Source: Streptomyces beihaiensis (GTDB taxonomy: Bacteria > Actinomycetota > Actinomycetes > Streptomycetales > Streptomycetaceae). Taken from it: a stretch of 64,000 bases of DNA. The notes under the pieces were generated by a model that was not told the origin of the DNA, did not search any database, and saw only the letters and a list, made by a program, of their open reading frames with translations. The stretch lies in the NCBI RefSeq assembly GCF_026274175.1, contig NZ_JAPHNL010000001.1:62001-126000 (forward strand), read 5' to 3'. Position 1 is the stretch's first letter, and the number at the start of each line of letters is the position of its first letter. This document shows positions 1 through 8,815 of the stretch, piece after piece. The translations under genes were made by a program, and so were the position numbers.

Positions 1-145
1 CCTGCGACTCGCGCACCACGAGCCGGGCGCCCATCTTGATCTCGTTGTCGTGGCGCGGAAAACGCCACACGATGGTGTCCCGGCCGTCGTCGGTCCACTC
101 GACGATGTCGATGAACTCACCGCGGATACGATCCAGCAGTCCCAC
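1..145 (-). CDS. SPFH-domain protein, N-terminal fragment (cut by window edge)
   Basis: The first 48 codons of a leftward gene that continues outside the window. A GTG start is preceded by a purine-rich GGCGGAGTGGGGGG stretch. The peptide begins VGLLDRIRGEFIDIVEW and goes on to RDTIVWRFPRHDNEIKMGA. This matches the conserved N-terminus of bacterial SPFH-domain proteins of the YdjI / virion-core-like group, which in Streptomyces usually carry a C-terminal zinc ribbon and are membrane-associated. The GEFIDIVEW and IVWRFPR blocks are the diagnostic part. Function in the cell is not known from what is visible. The assignment rests on a short but characteristic segment. Confidence 0.75.
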   Translation of the reverse strand, partial: MGLLDRIRGEFIDIVEWTDDGRDTIVWRFPRHDNEIKMGARLVVRESQ

Positions 146-449
146 GAACCCCCCACTCCGCCTCTTTTGAAGACCGTCGCCTTCCGGCCGGTCCCGGCCG
201 CGACCTCGCGGCGATCAAGCAATCAGCAGACAGTATGCCCAATGCCGAACGAACGGCAGCCGTCGGCGTCGGGTGGCACACACGCCGCGGAGAACGCGGC
301 GCCACTCGCTCACCGAGGGGCGCTGACGACGGAAATGGCCGCAGGGCGGCGCGGCCATCGGACCACTTCGTGCCACGGTCAGGGCCGGTGACGTCAGGTG
401 CCTTCGAGCGTTCTCTGCCACTGAGCCCCCGGGGCGTCGAGCCTGGGCA
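146..449. other. Intergenic region, no gene seen
   Basis: About 300 bases between the SPFH gene start and the 3' end of the WD40 gene. It must hold the promoter of the SPFH gene and the terminator of the WD40 gene. Short frames on both strands are arginine/alanine-rich and have no recognisable family or ribosome site. I see nothing else here. Confidence 0.5.
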
Positions 450-3400
450 TCAGTTCCTTTCGGGCAGCAGGACAGCGCGGCGCTCCTCGACGCTGAGTTC
501 CCGAAAGGCCCGCCGACGGGCGCGGCGCAGCAGGCCGTCGACGTCCTGATCGGCCATCGTCCACACGCGCAGGGTGCGATCGCGGGAGGCGGTCGCCAGC
601 CGAGAGCCGTCCGGGTGCCAGGCGAGGCCGTTCACCCGGTCGCCGTGCACGCCGACCACCGCGGTCTGCCTGGCCCTGTCCGGGTCCCAGAGCCGGACCG
701 TGTGGTCCTGGGACACGGACGCGATGCGGGTGCCGTCGGGCGACCAGGCGACGTCCTGGACCCGCTCCTCGTGTCCGGCCAGGACGGCGAGCTGGGTGCC
801 GTCGAGGGGGTCCCACAGGCGTATCGTGCGGTCGCGGGAACCGGTGACGAGGCGGCGGCCGTCGGGTGACCAGTGGACCTTCCAGACGTAGTCCAGGTGA
901 CCGCGCAGCGTGGTGACGGCGGAGCCGTCGGTGGTGTCCCAGACGATGGCGGTGCGGTCCGTGCTGGACGTGACGAGATAGCGGCTCTCCGGTGACCAGG
1001 CCGTACCGCCGATCCAGTCCTCGTGGCCCCGCAGGACGTGGACCGTCGCACCGGTGGCGGCGTCCCAGACGCGGGCCGTGCCGTCGCGGGATCCGGTGGC
1101 GATGCGGGTGCCGTCGGGCGACCAGGAGACGTGGGACAGCTCCTCGGTGTGGCCGGCCAGGTCGATGTCGTCGTCGCTGCCGTCCCGCCGCCACACGACG
1201 GCCGCGCCATCGCGCAGGGCCATGGCCAGACGGGTGCCGTCGGGGGACCAGGCCGCATCGGACACCTCTCCACCGTCCCACCCGCCGGTCGTGCGGCCCG
1301 TGGCGAAGTCCCGGACAGTCAGGGAGCCGTCCTGGTGGACGGCGGCGATGGACGTCCCGTCGGGCGACCAGGCGACCCGGAGGACCGCGTCGTCGCAGTC
1401 GCTGAAGACGTTGGTGTCTTCGACGACGTTCCACACGGCCGCGGTGCGGTCGCGGGAAGCGGTAGCCAGGCGCCTCCCGTCGGGCGACCAGGCGATGCCG
1501 TAGATGGTGTCGGCGTGCCCGGTGAGCCGCGCCTCGCTGTTGGCCCCGTCGAGGCTCCAGACCCACGCCGTACGGTCCGCGTCGCCACCGGCGAGGCGCG
1601 TGCCGTCCGGCGACCAGGCCAGGCAGTTGATGACCTCCGGGCTCTCCAGCGTCCGCTGCGCCCGCCAACTGCCGGTGTTCCAGATTCGTACGGTCTGGTC
1701 ACCGGAGGCCGAAGCGAGCCGGCGGCCGTCCGGCGACCATCGGATCGACTCGACGTTGTTCCGGTGTTCGGTGAGCACCGCGACGACTGCCGCGGTGGCC
1801 GCGTCCCAGACCCGTACCGAACAGTCTTCTCCGCCACTGGCCACGAACTGCCCGTCGGGTGACCACGTCACGCTCCAGACCATGCGCTGGTGCCCGCGCA
1901 GCGCCGCGGATTCGACGTAGGCGTCGGCGTAAGTGTCGGCGTCCCAGACGCGCGTGACGCGATCGCTGCCGACCGACGCCAGGCGGCTGCCGTCGGGCGA
2001 CCAGGCGACACCGCCGACCCCCTCCTCCCGGTCGCCGGTCGCCGCCGCGTGGCGCAGGACGGCCCGCTCGGCCCAGGTGTCGCACGACCAGACGCGCACG
2101 GTGGAGTCCCGGCAGCCGGCCGCAAGCCTGCGGCCGTCGGGGGACCAGGCCACCGCCTGCACCCAGGCGCCGCCCCCCGCAAGCACCGTCGGCCGGTCGT
2201 CGCGGTCCGGACACCACACCCGTACGGTGCCGTCGTCGCTGGAGACGGCCAGCCGCAGCCCGTCCGGCGACCAGGCCACCCCGGACGCACCGCGTTCGAA
2301 GCCGCGGAGCGCGGCTCGCAGCCGTGAGCCGCGCAGGGCCGTGTGCAGAGCCTGGACCGAGCCGGGCGTGGCCGCGCACTCCTCGACCGCCGCAAGGGCG
2401 GCGAGCACGGCCGTCTCCGGCTCCGTGTCGAGGCGTGCGAGGGCCCGGACGGCCACCGCGTCCGCGGCACGCTCCATCGCCGCCCGGTCCGCCCGCAGCG
2501 ACCGGTTCACGAAGTCCGAGACCAGCGCTGTCGCGCCGACCGTCCGTGCGGACTGTTCCAGCCACCGCTGGGCGACCGACAGCCGCTCCCCGGTGAGGAG
2601 GTAGGCGTCGTGGCGCTCCGCGTGGTCCCAGTCCTGCGCCCAGCGTTCCAGCTCGGTGCGGCGGCGCAGCTCCTCGGTTCGGGCGACGACCGCTTGCCGC
2701 AGCGGCGCCCACTGACGGAACAGCGCCTCGTGGGCCACGTCCAGCGCACCCCCGTCGCCGGTGAGCAGACGGCCGGCGACAAAGGCGTCGGCGACCTCCC
2801 GTTCCTCCGGAGTGAGGTCGGCACGGCGGACCCGGCGGCGGGTGGCCTCGTCGCGGTCGATGGTGACGAACCGGAGCAGGGTGGGTATCACGGGCGCGCC
2901 CGCCAGCTCGCCGGCCATCTGGTCGGCTCGCTCGGACAGGGCCCCCGCGACGCCACCGAGAGCGCGGTACGCCTCCTCGGTCACCGTCCCGCCGGACCCG
3001 CCGGCGCGCAGGTACAGCTCTTGGAGGGTGTAGGCGAGCAACGGCAAGGCATCGCCTCCGCCGCACTCGTCGACCATGCGGGCCACGACGCCGGGTGCGA
3101 ACGCCAGCCCGGCCTGCTCGGCGGGCTTCTCGATCACCTCGTACAACGCGTCCCGGGTGAGCGTGCCGACGACGGCCGGGTTGCGGACCAGATCGGCGAA
3201 ACCGGACTCCAGAAACCCCGTCAGGAAGTCCGAGCGCAAGGTGGCCACCATCCACAGCCGTGAGTCGCGCCGCAGCGCGTCGCAGGCGGCGGTGAGGAAC
3301 GCCTCCCGCTCCTCACGACCGGACAGGGTGAACAACTCCTCCAGCTGGTCGATCACAAGCAACGCCGGCCGTTCGCCGGGCAGTTCATCCAATCGCTGTC

Positions 3401-3908
3401 GCAGGGTGCGGACCGGGTCCGCACCGGGCGAGAACGGTGCCGCGACCGCCCAGCGGCCCCGCCGCCGGGCCAGCGCCGGCAGCAGCCCGGCCCGCACCAA
3501 CGACGACTTTCCGCTCCCCGACGGCCCGACCACGGTCACAAAACGCTGCGCACGCCTCGGCGCCGTCGGGTGCAGCCGCCCGACCAGCTCGGCGATCTCC
3601 CGGTCCCGCCCGAAGAAGACGGCCGCGTCGTCCTCGGTGAAGGCTTCAAGTCCCGGGTAGGGCGGCTGCGTGTGGTTCCACACCCGGCGCGCCGGCGTCG
3701 GCCGATCGAGGACGTGCAGCGCGATCTGCCCGCCGACCAGCAGCACCAGCGCGACGCCGATCAGCGGCACCGACCAGTCCCGCAACAGCCGCAGGGCCAG
3801 CGGCACGTGGTCCGACTCACCGGTCGCGTAGTTCGTCGCGATACCCAACAGGGTCCCGACCAGCATGAGCAGGACATCGACCACGAGTTTGAGGGGGCGT
3901 CGATCCAT
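450..3908 (-). CDS. Membrane-anchored STAND NTPase with 14 WD40 repeats
   Basis: An 1152-residue protein. I chose the ATG giving MDRRPLKLVV because it places two predicted membrane segments (about residues 7-27 and 46-67) at the N-terminus; a longer frame upstream is low-complexity and arginine-rich. After PPYPGLEAF and FFGRDREI comes a P-loop, GPSGSGKSS (about 128-136), and a Walker B-like LLVIDQLEELF (about 183-193). This is the novel-STAND (nSTAND1) architecture. The C-terminal half, from roughly residue 560, carries 14 WD40 repeats, nearly all with the core WSPDG, enough for two seven-bladed propellers. Such proteins are ligand-sensing signalling switches; some homologous architectures belong to conflict systems. 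The ligand and effector are unknown. No effector domain is visible on this polypeptide. Confidence 0.9.
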   Translation of the reverse strand: MDRRPLKLVVDVLLMLVGTLLGIATNYATGESDHVPLALRLLRDWSVPLIGVALVLLVGGQIALHVLDRPTPARRVWNHTQPPYPGLEAFTEDDAAVFFGRDREIAELVGRLHPTAPRRAQRFVTVVGPSGSGKSSLVRAGLLPALARRRGRWAVAAPFSPGADPVRTLRQRLDELPGERPALLVIDQLEELFTLSGREEREAFLTAACDALRRDSRLWMVATLRSDFLTGFLESGFADLVRNPAVVGTLTRDALYEVIEKPAEQAGLAFAPGVVARMVDECGGGDALPLLAYTLQELYLRAGGSGGTVTEEAYRALGGVAGALSERADQMAGELAGAPVIPTLLRFVTIDRDEATRRRVRRADLTPEEREVADAFVAGRLLTGDGGALDVAHEALFRQWAPLRQAVVARTEELRRRTELERWAQDWDHAERHDAYLLTGERLSVAQRWLEQSARTVGATALVSDFVNRSLRADRAAMERAADAVAVRALARLDTEPETAVLAALAAVEECAATPGSVQALHTALRGSRLRAALRGFERGASGVAWSPDGLRLAVSSDDGTVRVWCPDRDDRPTVLAGGGAWVQAVAWSPDGRRLAAGCRDSTVRVWSCDTWAERAVLRHAAATGDREEGVGGVAWSPDGSRLASVGSDRVTRVWDADTYADAYVESAALRGHQRMVWSVTWSPDGQFVASGGEDCSVRVWDAATAAVVAVLTEHRNNVESIRWSPDGRRLASASGDQTVRIWNTGSWRAQRTLESPEVINCLAWSPDGTRLAGGDADRTAWVWSLDGANSEARLTGHADTIYGIAWSPDGRRLATASRDRTAAVWNVVEDTNVFSDCDDAVLRVAWSPDGTSIAAVHQDGSLTVRDFATGRTTGGWDGGEVSDAAWSPDGTRLAMALRDGAAVVWRRDGSDDDIDLAGHTEELSHVSWSPDGTRIATGSRDGTARVWDAATGATVHVLRGHEDWIGGTAWSPESRYLVTSSTDRTAIVWDTTDGSAVTTLRGHLDYVWKVHWSPDGRRLVTGSRDRTIRLWDPLDGTQLAVLAGHEERVQDVAWSPDGTRIASVSQDHTVRLWDPDRARQTAVVGVHGDRVNGLAWHPDGSRLATASRDRTLRVWTMADQDVDGLLRRARRRAFRELSVEERRAVLLPERN
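560..2300 (-). repeat. In-gene array of 14 WD40-coding repeats
   Basis: Fourteen consecutive units of about 120-150 bp, each containing a version of GCCTGGTCGCCCGACGGC (read on the minus strand) that encodes AWSPDG. Unit ends read RVW, RLW, VVW or similar. Repeats 8 (HQDGSLTVRD) and 14 (AWHPDG) are the most divergent. The array is in frame throughout. Confidence 0.9.
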
Positions 3909-4178
3909 AGATCGACAACTTAGCTGTCGGCGAGGCCGAGATGGGAAGATCCTCAGAACAGTCCGGCGCCGCTTGATGACCGCTGAGGCGTGCGCATCCT
4001 GACCCCGCGCCGTGGGAGGCGGGCCGCGGCATGTGCAGCCCGGCGGGGCGGGCCTGCTTGAGCGCATGCCGGATCGTCTCCGTCTGCGCGAGGGCCGCAT
4101 CCCCCCGACGTCGGGAGCGGGCCAGGGCTGTCGCCTCGCAGGAGTTTCGCCGGCTCGTCCTCGACGTCGACCCGCCCG

Positions 4179-4470
4179 GTGCCCACGGCGGTGAGGATCG
4201 GCACCCGGCTGCCCGATGCGGCGCTGCACCTCGCCGGAGCGCTGCACCTCGCCGGTTTCGCCCAGGTGACCGGCACGTTGTGGCGGGTCGACGACGCCCT
4301 CGGCGGCCGAGATCTCCCAGACCGTGTACGCCCACCTGGCCGCTGCCCCCGGCAGTCCGCCCGTCGCCCACGCCCTGCACCACGCCGTACGACGCCTGCG
4401 CGAGCGTCACCCTGACCGGCCGCTGAACAACTGGGCCGCGCATGTGCATTCGGGGGCGCAGGGGTGGCGT
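4179..4470 (+). pseudogene. CHAT-domain (caspase-like) protein, C-terminal remnant
   Basis: Two adjacent reading frames together give the C-terminal part of a CHAT domain. The first reads RLPDAALHLAGALHLAGF followed by VTGTLWRVDDA. After a frameshift near 4300 it continues AAEISQTVYAHLAAAPG, ALHHAVRRLRERHPDRP and WAAHVHSGA. The H-L-A-x-A-F-x-x-A-G-F and GTLW-x-V-D-D motifs and the WAAHVH ending are characteristic of Streptomyces CHAT proteins. The catalytic His/Cys region is not recognisable upstream, so most of the gene is missing. CHAT proteases act as effectors or transducers with TPR or STAND partners, which is notable next to the STAND gene at 450-3908. Confidence 0.65.
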
Positions 4471-4860
4471 GCGGTCCCACCATCGACCCCTGGACGCGGA
4501 AGACGCAGATCTGTATGCCGAATTCTGCCGGGAGTTGGCGACGCTGCGCGCCGCCCTGAGCGGGGACATCAGCGGAGCCCGCGCGGGACGCTGGAACACG
4601 CGGGTGCGCCGACCACGCGAAGGTGCCGACATCACCGAAGCGGTCGATGGGTTCGGCCTCGACGCCTCCCTCGATCCACTGCTGTCACGCTCCGCCTCCA
4701 CTCGGGTCGGCGCCCCTGGACCACCAGTGTGTGGCGCCCACGTCTGCCCGGTCGGCCGCTGCCGACGAGTTGAGCAGCGCCGGGCCACCGAGCCCCCGCT
4801 GGAGTGCCTGGTCCACGAACGGGTGCCGAGCTTCGTCGCGGACGGTTGAGGGAGCGCCGG
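4471..4860 (+). other. Unassigned stretch between two pseudogenes
   Basis: An open frame on the plus strand runs from about 4442 to 4849 and includes DAEDADLYAEFCRELATLRA, which looks protein-like, but the rest is low-complexity and no ribosome site is clear. It overlaps the CHAT remnant in another frame. It may be the remains of a small gene of the same decayed group. I do not recognise it. Confidence 0.25.
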
Positions 4861-5717
4861 ATGACCAGCTTCCTCGCCGAGCTGGGCCGCAGGCCGACCG
4901 AGCGCTGGTTGGCTCTGCTCGTCCTGCCGGTTCCGCCTGCCTTTTGGTCGCCGCGGCGGCCGCACGGCTCGGCCAGCGCCACTGGAACGACTGACACGCG
5001 CTGTGGGACGTCTGACCGCGCTCACCGCTGCCGCGCCCGGTCGACAGGCCGCCCTCGCGACGCGTGCCGTCCTGCTGATCCTCGCCGCGGTCCCCGTCCC
5101 GGCGGGCGCCGGGGCCCGCGCCCAGGCTCTCGCCACCCCGGTGGAACGCGCTCTGTGCGGGCCCTGGCCCTGGCCCCTTGCTACTCTCTTCGCGCGCAGG
5201 ACCTCCGCTCGCGTCACGGCCCGGCAGCGCGCGAACACCGCCTATGAGCGCAGGAGCACGCCCCTGCCGACGCCGCGAGTCGCAACGCGATCGCCCTGAC
5301 CGAGCCGCAGCACCCCACCTGGCTGGGCGACCGGCTGCACGCCCCTGACGTCTGGCTGAACACCGAGTACGGCATCGACCTCGCCACCGTCCGGCCCCGT
5401 CTGTGGCTCCTGCTGCCCACGCCTACCCGTGAGACTCTCACCGAGTCCCGGGCCCGTCTGGACGTCGCCTTCGCCCTCGGCGGCTGGGCCCTGCTGCATC
5501 TGCTGCTTGCCCCTGGCGGGGGCCGGCCGCCCTCATCGCCGCTGCCATGGCGGCGCTGCCGTTCAGGCGGACCGCACTCGCCGCGGCGGTCTACACGGAA
5601 CTGGTCGAGTCGGCCGTCGATCTTCATCTCCCGCACCTGCTGCCCCGCCTCTCGGAACCTCGGCCCACCCCTCTACAGGGCCGAGCCCTCACAGAACGGT
5701 TGAGAAGAGGCACCTGA
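4861..5717 (+). pseudogene. Degraded Streptomyces membrane protein (MTSFLAEL family)
   Basis: ATG with a GAGGGAG ribosome site starts MTSFLAELGRRPTERWLALL, the typical N-terminus of a Streptomyces multi-spanning membrane protein of unknown function. The frame then breaks. ACLLVAAAAARLGQRHW continues in a second frame near 4930-4990, GRLTALTAAAPGRQAALA and VERALCGPWPW in a third from about 5003, and HPTWLGDRLHAPDVWLNTEY with LATVRPRLWLLLP in another from about 5300. Each piece matches successive parts of the same family, including W-L-G-D-R-L and a late hydrophobic pair. At least three frameshifts make this a dead gene. It follows the CHAT remnant directly, so the two probably decayed together. 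Confidence 0.7.
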
Positions 5718-5865
5718 TGCGGCTCCCTGACGGCAACGGGTGCGCGAACACGTCAACTTCTCTTCCGGCTCGAACTTTTCAACCCTCGCCGAAACGAGTT
5801 GTTCAGCTATGCCGGGCCAGGGAGCCTACTGCGCGTCACCCCGTCAAGAGTGAGCGAGGAGAATC

Positions 5866-6357
5866 ATGCAGGTTCGGGGAAAGCGTCGCCTCGGCAGAGT
5901 TCTGGGTGTGACTGCCGCCAGTGTCGCCTTGGGGGTCATGTCTGCGTCTCCGGCTTTGGCCGCAGACCATTGGCACAGGTCCACGACCGGTGCCAACGGG
6001 TGGGGGAAGGTGTGGCTGTCGAGGAACCACTACATCCATCTGGACTACTGGCTGGACGACACCAAGGGCGACGGTAACTGCGTCTATCTCTACGCCGAGG
6101 CGCAGCAGTACGAGACGATCGATGGCTGGTCGTACTGGTCCACCACTCCGGAGAGTCAGCACCACCGGGTGGAGATGTGCACAGGAGTCCACGCTTCCTA
6201 CAAGCACGGAACTCTGTATTGGAACCGTGACGGGAGCATCACGGACGCGTTCACCTCGAAGGTTCGGGTGGCGCTGAAGATCTGCCGCGACAGGACGTGG
6301 GTCAGACGCGACAACTGCAGCAGCGTCTACCACTCGCGTTCCTGGAACGTCGGGTGA
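5866..6357 (+). CDS. Small secreted protein of unknown function
   Basis: A 163-residue protein with a clear Sec signal peptide: MQVRGKRRLGRVLG, a hydrophobic core, and a cleavage-like SPALAA near residue 30. GAGGAG lies six bases before the ATG. The mature part is rich in Trp, Tyr and His and has three or four Cys (DGNCVYLY, EMCTG, LKICRD, NCSSV), suggesting disulfides and an extracellular beta-rich fold. It has no catalytic motif I recognise. It is transcribed away from the decayed block and is probably monocistronic. Confidence 0.8.
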   Translation: MQVRGKRRLGRVLGVTAASVALGVMSASPALAADHWHRSTTGANGWGKVWLSRNHYIHLDYWLDDTKGDGNCVYLYAEAQQYETIDGWSYWSTTPESQHHRVEMCTGVHASYKHGTLYWNRDGSITDAFTSKVRVALKICRDRTWVRRDNCSSVYHSRSWNVG

Positions 6358-6877
6358 CGCCGCGCCACCGGTCGTTGCCCTGAGGACTTGCCGGCGGCCG
6401 CGGGGCGAGACACGAGGGGGCCTCCGTCGCGCGCCCGCGGTCGTCCACCTTCCTGCCGCCCCGGCCCCGGTTGCGTCCTGGCTGGAGCGGGCGTGGAGTT
6501 CCGTTGTGACCGGCGGCCTCGCCTCCGGGCGGCTTGGCTGCTCTGTCGTGTTGGTCGCTCACCACCGGCCGCCGCGACTGCCGTGATCGTCGCCACCCAG
6601 CACCTTGTCGGCATCGCCGCATCCGCTTCGTGGAGCAGCCCCGCCGCATCTGCTCGCGGTGACCGTCCGGCTGTGCCTGAAGGCCGTCCGGCGCCCCCTG
6701 GGCGGCCTTCGCGGACGCGGGAGGTCGATCGAGCCGGACGGCGAGCGTTGCGACAGGGCTGTCACAAGCCTCGGGATCGCTTGACCTTGCCTCGGGGGGT
6801 GGGCCGACAGTGTCTGTGTGGATCACATGAGCGGGCGGTCTGCGTTCGCTGTTCAGGCCGGGACGGGTAGGGGGCAC
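6358..6877. other. Intergenic region, no gene seen
   Basis: About 520 bases between two rightward genes. Frames on both strands are low-complexity Arg/Ala/Pro and lack ribosome sites. No strong hairpin was found. It presumably carries the terminator of the secreted protein and the promoter of the HAD gene. Confidence 0.4.
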
Positions 6878-7519
6878 ATGACCGCGACCTGCGTCGTTCT
6901 CGACATCGGCGGGGTGCTGGAGATCACGCCGGAGACGGGATGGGTACAACGGTGGGAAGAGCGGTTGGAACTGCGGCCCGGCACTGTCGGTGACCGGATG
7001 CGTGACGTGTGGCGGGCCGGGAGTGTCGGCAGGCTCAGCGAGCGTGAGGTGTGTGAACAGGTGTCGGCCCGACTGGGACTCGACGCCCCCCAGGTTGAAG
7101 CCTTCATGGCTGATCTGTGGACGGAATACCTGGGGACACCGAACGAGGAACTCATCGACTATGTGCGAGGACTGCGCGGACGCTGCAGGCTGGGAATCCT
7201 GAGCAACAGCTTCGTCGGCGCCCGGGAGCGGGAGACGGCGCTGTACCACTTCGACGAACTCGTCGAACAGGTCGTCTACTCGCACGAGACCGGCATCGAG
7301 AAGCCCGACCTGCGCGCCTTCGAGGCCGTGTGCGCCAGGTTGGACGTGCGGCCGGAAAGCTGCCTGTTCATCGACGATGCCGCAGTCAACGTCGAGGCGG
7401 CCCGGGCAGCCGGGATGCAGGCGCATCTCTTCGAGGACAATGCCCGGACCGTCGCACGCGTTGCGGCTCATCTACAGGCCGTACCCGCGGCCCCGCGACG
7501 GGTCCCGCCCGGCGGGTGA
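6878..7519 (+). CDS. HAD-superfamily hydrolase (subfamily IA, YihX-like)
   Basis: A 213-residue protein. The ATG at 6878 is preceded by TAGGGGG and gives MTATCVVLDIGGVLE, so the nucleophile Asp sits at residue 9 in the DxGGVL variant of HAD motif I. Motif II is ILSNSF, motif III lies around IEKPDLRAF, and motif IV is CLFIDDAAVNVEAA followed by GMQAHLF. Helical cap residues lie between motifs I and II. This pattern matches YihX / epoxide-hydrolase-N-terminal-like phosphatases that act on small phosphorylated metabolites in the cytosol. The second motif-I Asp is replaced by Gly, as is usual in this subgroup. The substrate cannot be told from sequence. Confidence 0.88.
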   Translation: MTATCVVLDIGGVLEITPETGWVQRWEERLELRPGTVGDRMRDVWRAGSVGRLSEREVCEQVSARLGLDAPQVEAFMADLWTEYLGTPNEELIDYVRGLRGRCRLGILSNSFVGARERETALYHFDELVEQVVYSHETGIEKPDLRAFEAVCARLDVRPESCLFIDDAAVNVEAARAAGMQAHLFEDNARTVARVAAHLQAVPAAPRRVPPGG

Positions 7520-7980
7520 CGTCGGGCTCGGCCGGTCTTTCACGGGTTTCCGGCCAGGCGCCGCAGTGGCGTGGCCGATCGTCGGTTCGTTTCTGCGGTC
7601 TCAACCCGGGCTCGGGCGCCGACGAGGGAGGAGGCGCCGGTGCCTCTCGATCGGCCTGAAGGGCGTCCTACAGCGTCTATTCGGGCGGCCGGTTGTACGT
7701 GTCCAATGTGGCCTCGCTTGTCGAAGTGTCCATGAGCACAGCTCCTACGGGCCGGTGTGCAGGTCGAACTCCTTGCCGAACGCGCCCCACTTGCTTGCCC
7801 GCCCTGCGGCGTCCGGCCGGCTCGATGAGCATCTGGTGGACCCGGGACCCCGAAGTGGCGGGCGTCGCGGTAGTGGCAGTCCTGCGCCGTCTGCTCCGTC
7901 CAGATGCCCGTGACGGCGCGGGGCCCCGGATGGGGCCCGTAGAACGTTCGGTGTAGCTCCTGATCGAGGAAGATGCATCA
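7520..7980. other. Non-coding stretch with possible gene debris
   Basis: About 460 bases before the transposase fragment. On the minus strand, ASKWGAFGKEFDLHTGP and WTEQTAQDCHYRDARH look protein-like but lie in different frames. This may be the broken start of an unrelated gene interrupted by the transposase insertion. No family could be assigned. Confidence 0.3.
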
Positions 7981-8412
7981 ATGCCCAGCGACAACGTGAA
8001 CGAGGCCGGGTCAGTCGGGGCTGCTGAGCCGAAGTCGTCGAAGGCGGTGGACGAGCAGCTGATCGACGAGCTGGGGGGCCGTGCCCGGGCCGAGGGCCTG
8101 CAGCTGACCGGTGAGGGCGGGCTGCTTCAGCAGCTGACGAAGCGGCTGCTGGACTCCGCCCTGGAGGGCGAGATGACCGGCCATCTCGTGCCCGGAACGA
8201 ATCAGTGCCCCTGGGACGGATACACCATCCCTCATTTTCAGCAGGGCCCGGCCCGCTGGCGGGGCGACCTCGGTGTCGTGGTCGCCCCTGCGTCATGCCT
8301 GCCAGAGCCTTGGCACCGGCCATGTGCGCTGCTTGCCGGGCGCGGCCCCGCGGGGGAGGGGGCCTTGACGCGTCCGAGTGATCAAGCGCGGTCGTGGAGC
8401 GTGACCTGGTAG
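7981..8412 (+). pseudogene. Truncated IS256 (Mutator)-family transposase
   Basis: The frame starts ATG after GAGGAAGATG. About 60-70 N-terminal residues match IS256-family transposases: VDEQLIDEL, GRARAEGLQLTGEGG, LLQQLTKRLLDSALEGEMT. Homology stops after GHL near 8190. The normal continuation (a GY-x-K-H-D block and the DDE catalytic core) is absent and replaced by unrelated sequence running on to the stop at 8412. An intact IS256 transposase has about 400 residues, so this is inactive. No terminal inverted repeats were recognised around it. Confidence 0.8.
8261..8288 (-). terminator. Hairpin, likely terminator of the VOC gene
   Basis: GGGGCGACC (8261-8269) pairs perfectly with GGTCGCCCC (8280-8288) across a 10-base loop. 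It lies about 95 bases beyond the stop codon of the leftward VOC gene. No T-run follows, which is common in Streptomyces. Confidence 0.4.
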
Positions 8413-8750
8413 CCGTCGGGGTCGGCGAAGGTGAAGGTCCGGCCGAAGGGGCCGTCGATCGGCGCGGAGACGATGGTGTGTCCCCCGGCGACGAGCGCGT
8501 CGTGGATGGCTTGGACGTCGGTGGCGTGGAGCCAGATCGCGACACCGATGCCGGGCTGAGCGACGGATGCGAGGTCGGTGCCGGGAATGACGTCGCGAAG
8601 TGCGAAGGCGATCGGCTTCGTCTCGAAGACGACGGCGTGCGGGGGTCCGGCCGGCGAGCGGACGAGGCCCAGGTACTGCTCGTAGAACGCCTGTGAAGCG
8701 TTGAGGTCGCGCACTTGGAGCGAGATGAAGTCGGGGCCGGTGGCGGGCAT
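8382..8750 (-). CDS. VOC-superfamily (glyoxalase/bleomycin-resistance-like) protein
   Basis: A 122-residue protein. The ATG at 8750 has an AAGGAGAG ribosome site; an upstream in-frame ATG lies within the operator region and is less likely. The sequence starts MPATGPDFISLQVRDLNAS, then FYEQYLGLVRS, and ends TFTFADPDGYQVTLHD, a classical single VOC module (two beta-alpha-beta-beta-beta units). Metal-ligand positions are not fully conserved. Members include glyoxalases, dioxygenases and drug-binding resistance proteins. It is divergent from a MarR regulator with two shared palindromes between them, so it is probably that regulator's target, induced by a small electrophile or antibiotic. Confidence 0.88.
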   Translation of the reverse strand: MPATGPDFISLQVRDLNASQAFYEQYLGLVRSPAGPPHAVVFETKPIAFALRDVIPGTDLASVAQPGIGVAIWLHATDVQAIHDALVAGGHTIVSAPIDGPFGRTFTFADPDGYQVTLHDRA

Positions 8751-8770
8751 GATGACGCTCTCCTTCTTGC

Positions 8771-8788
8771 GTGTCAGTTTTCTGACAC
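8771..8788. promoter_or_regulatory. Palindromic operator 1 of the VOC/MarR divergon
   Basis: A perfect inverted repeat: GTGTCAG, four T, CTGACAC. It has the same half-site (TGTCAG/CTGACA) and the same 4-base spacer length as the second site; the two centres are 28 bp apart. It lies just upstream of the leftward VOC gene. Confidence 0.7.
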
Positions 8789-8799
8789 GCATCAAGCTA

Positions 8800-8815
8800 T
8801 GTCAGAATGCTGACA
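8800..8815. promoter_or_regulatory. Palindromic operator 2, overlapping the marR start
   Basis: TGTCAG, AATG, CTGACA is a perfect 6-4-6 inverted repeat whose last base is the A of the MarR start codon. Binding here would block transcription or initiation of the regulator itself, the usual MarR autoregulation. Confidence 0.7.

Noticed and set aside
3817-5238. A long leftward open frame of about 470 codons
   Set aside because: Low-complexity Arg/Ala/Ser translation, no ribosome site, and it runs antisense through recognisable remnants of other genes.
7745-7980. Protein-like pieces on the minus strand before the transposase stub
   Set aside because: They lie in different frames and no family could be named, so only debris is recorded.
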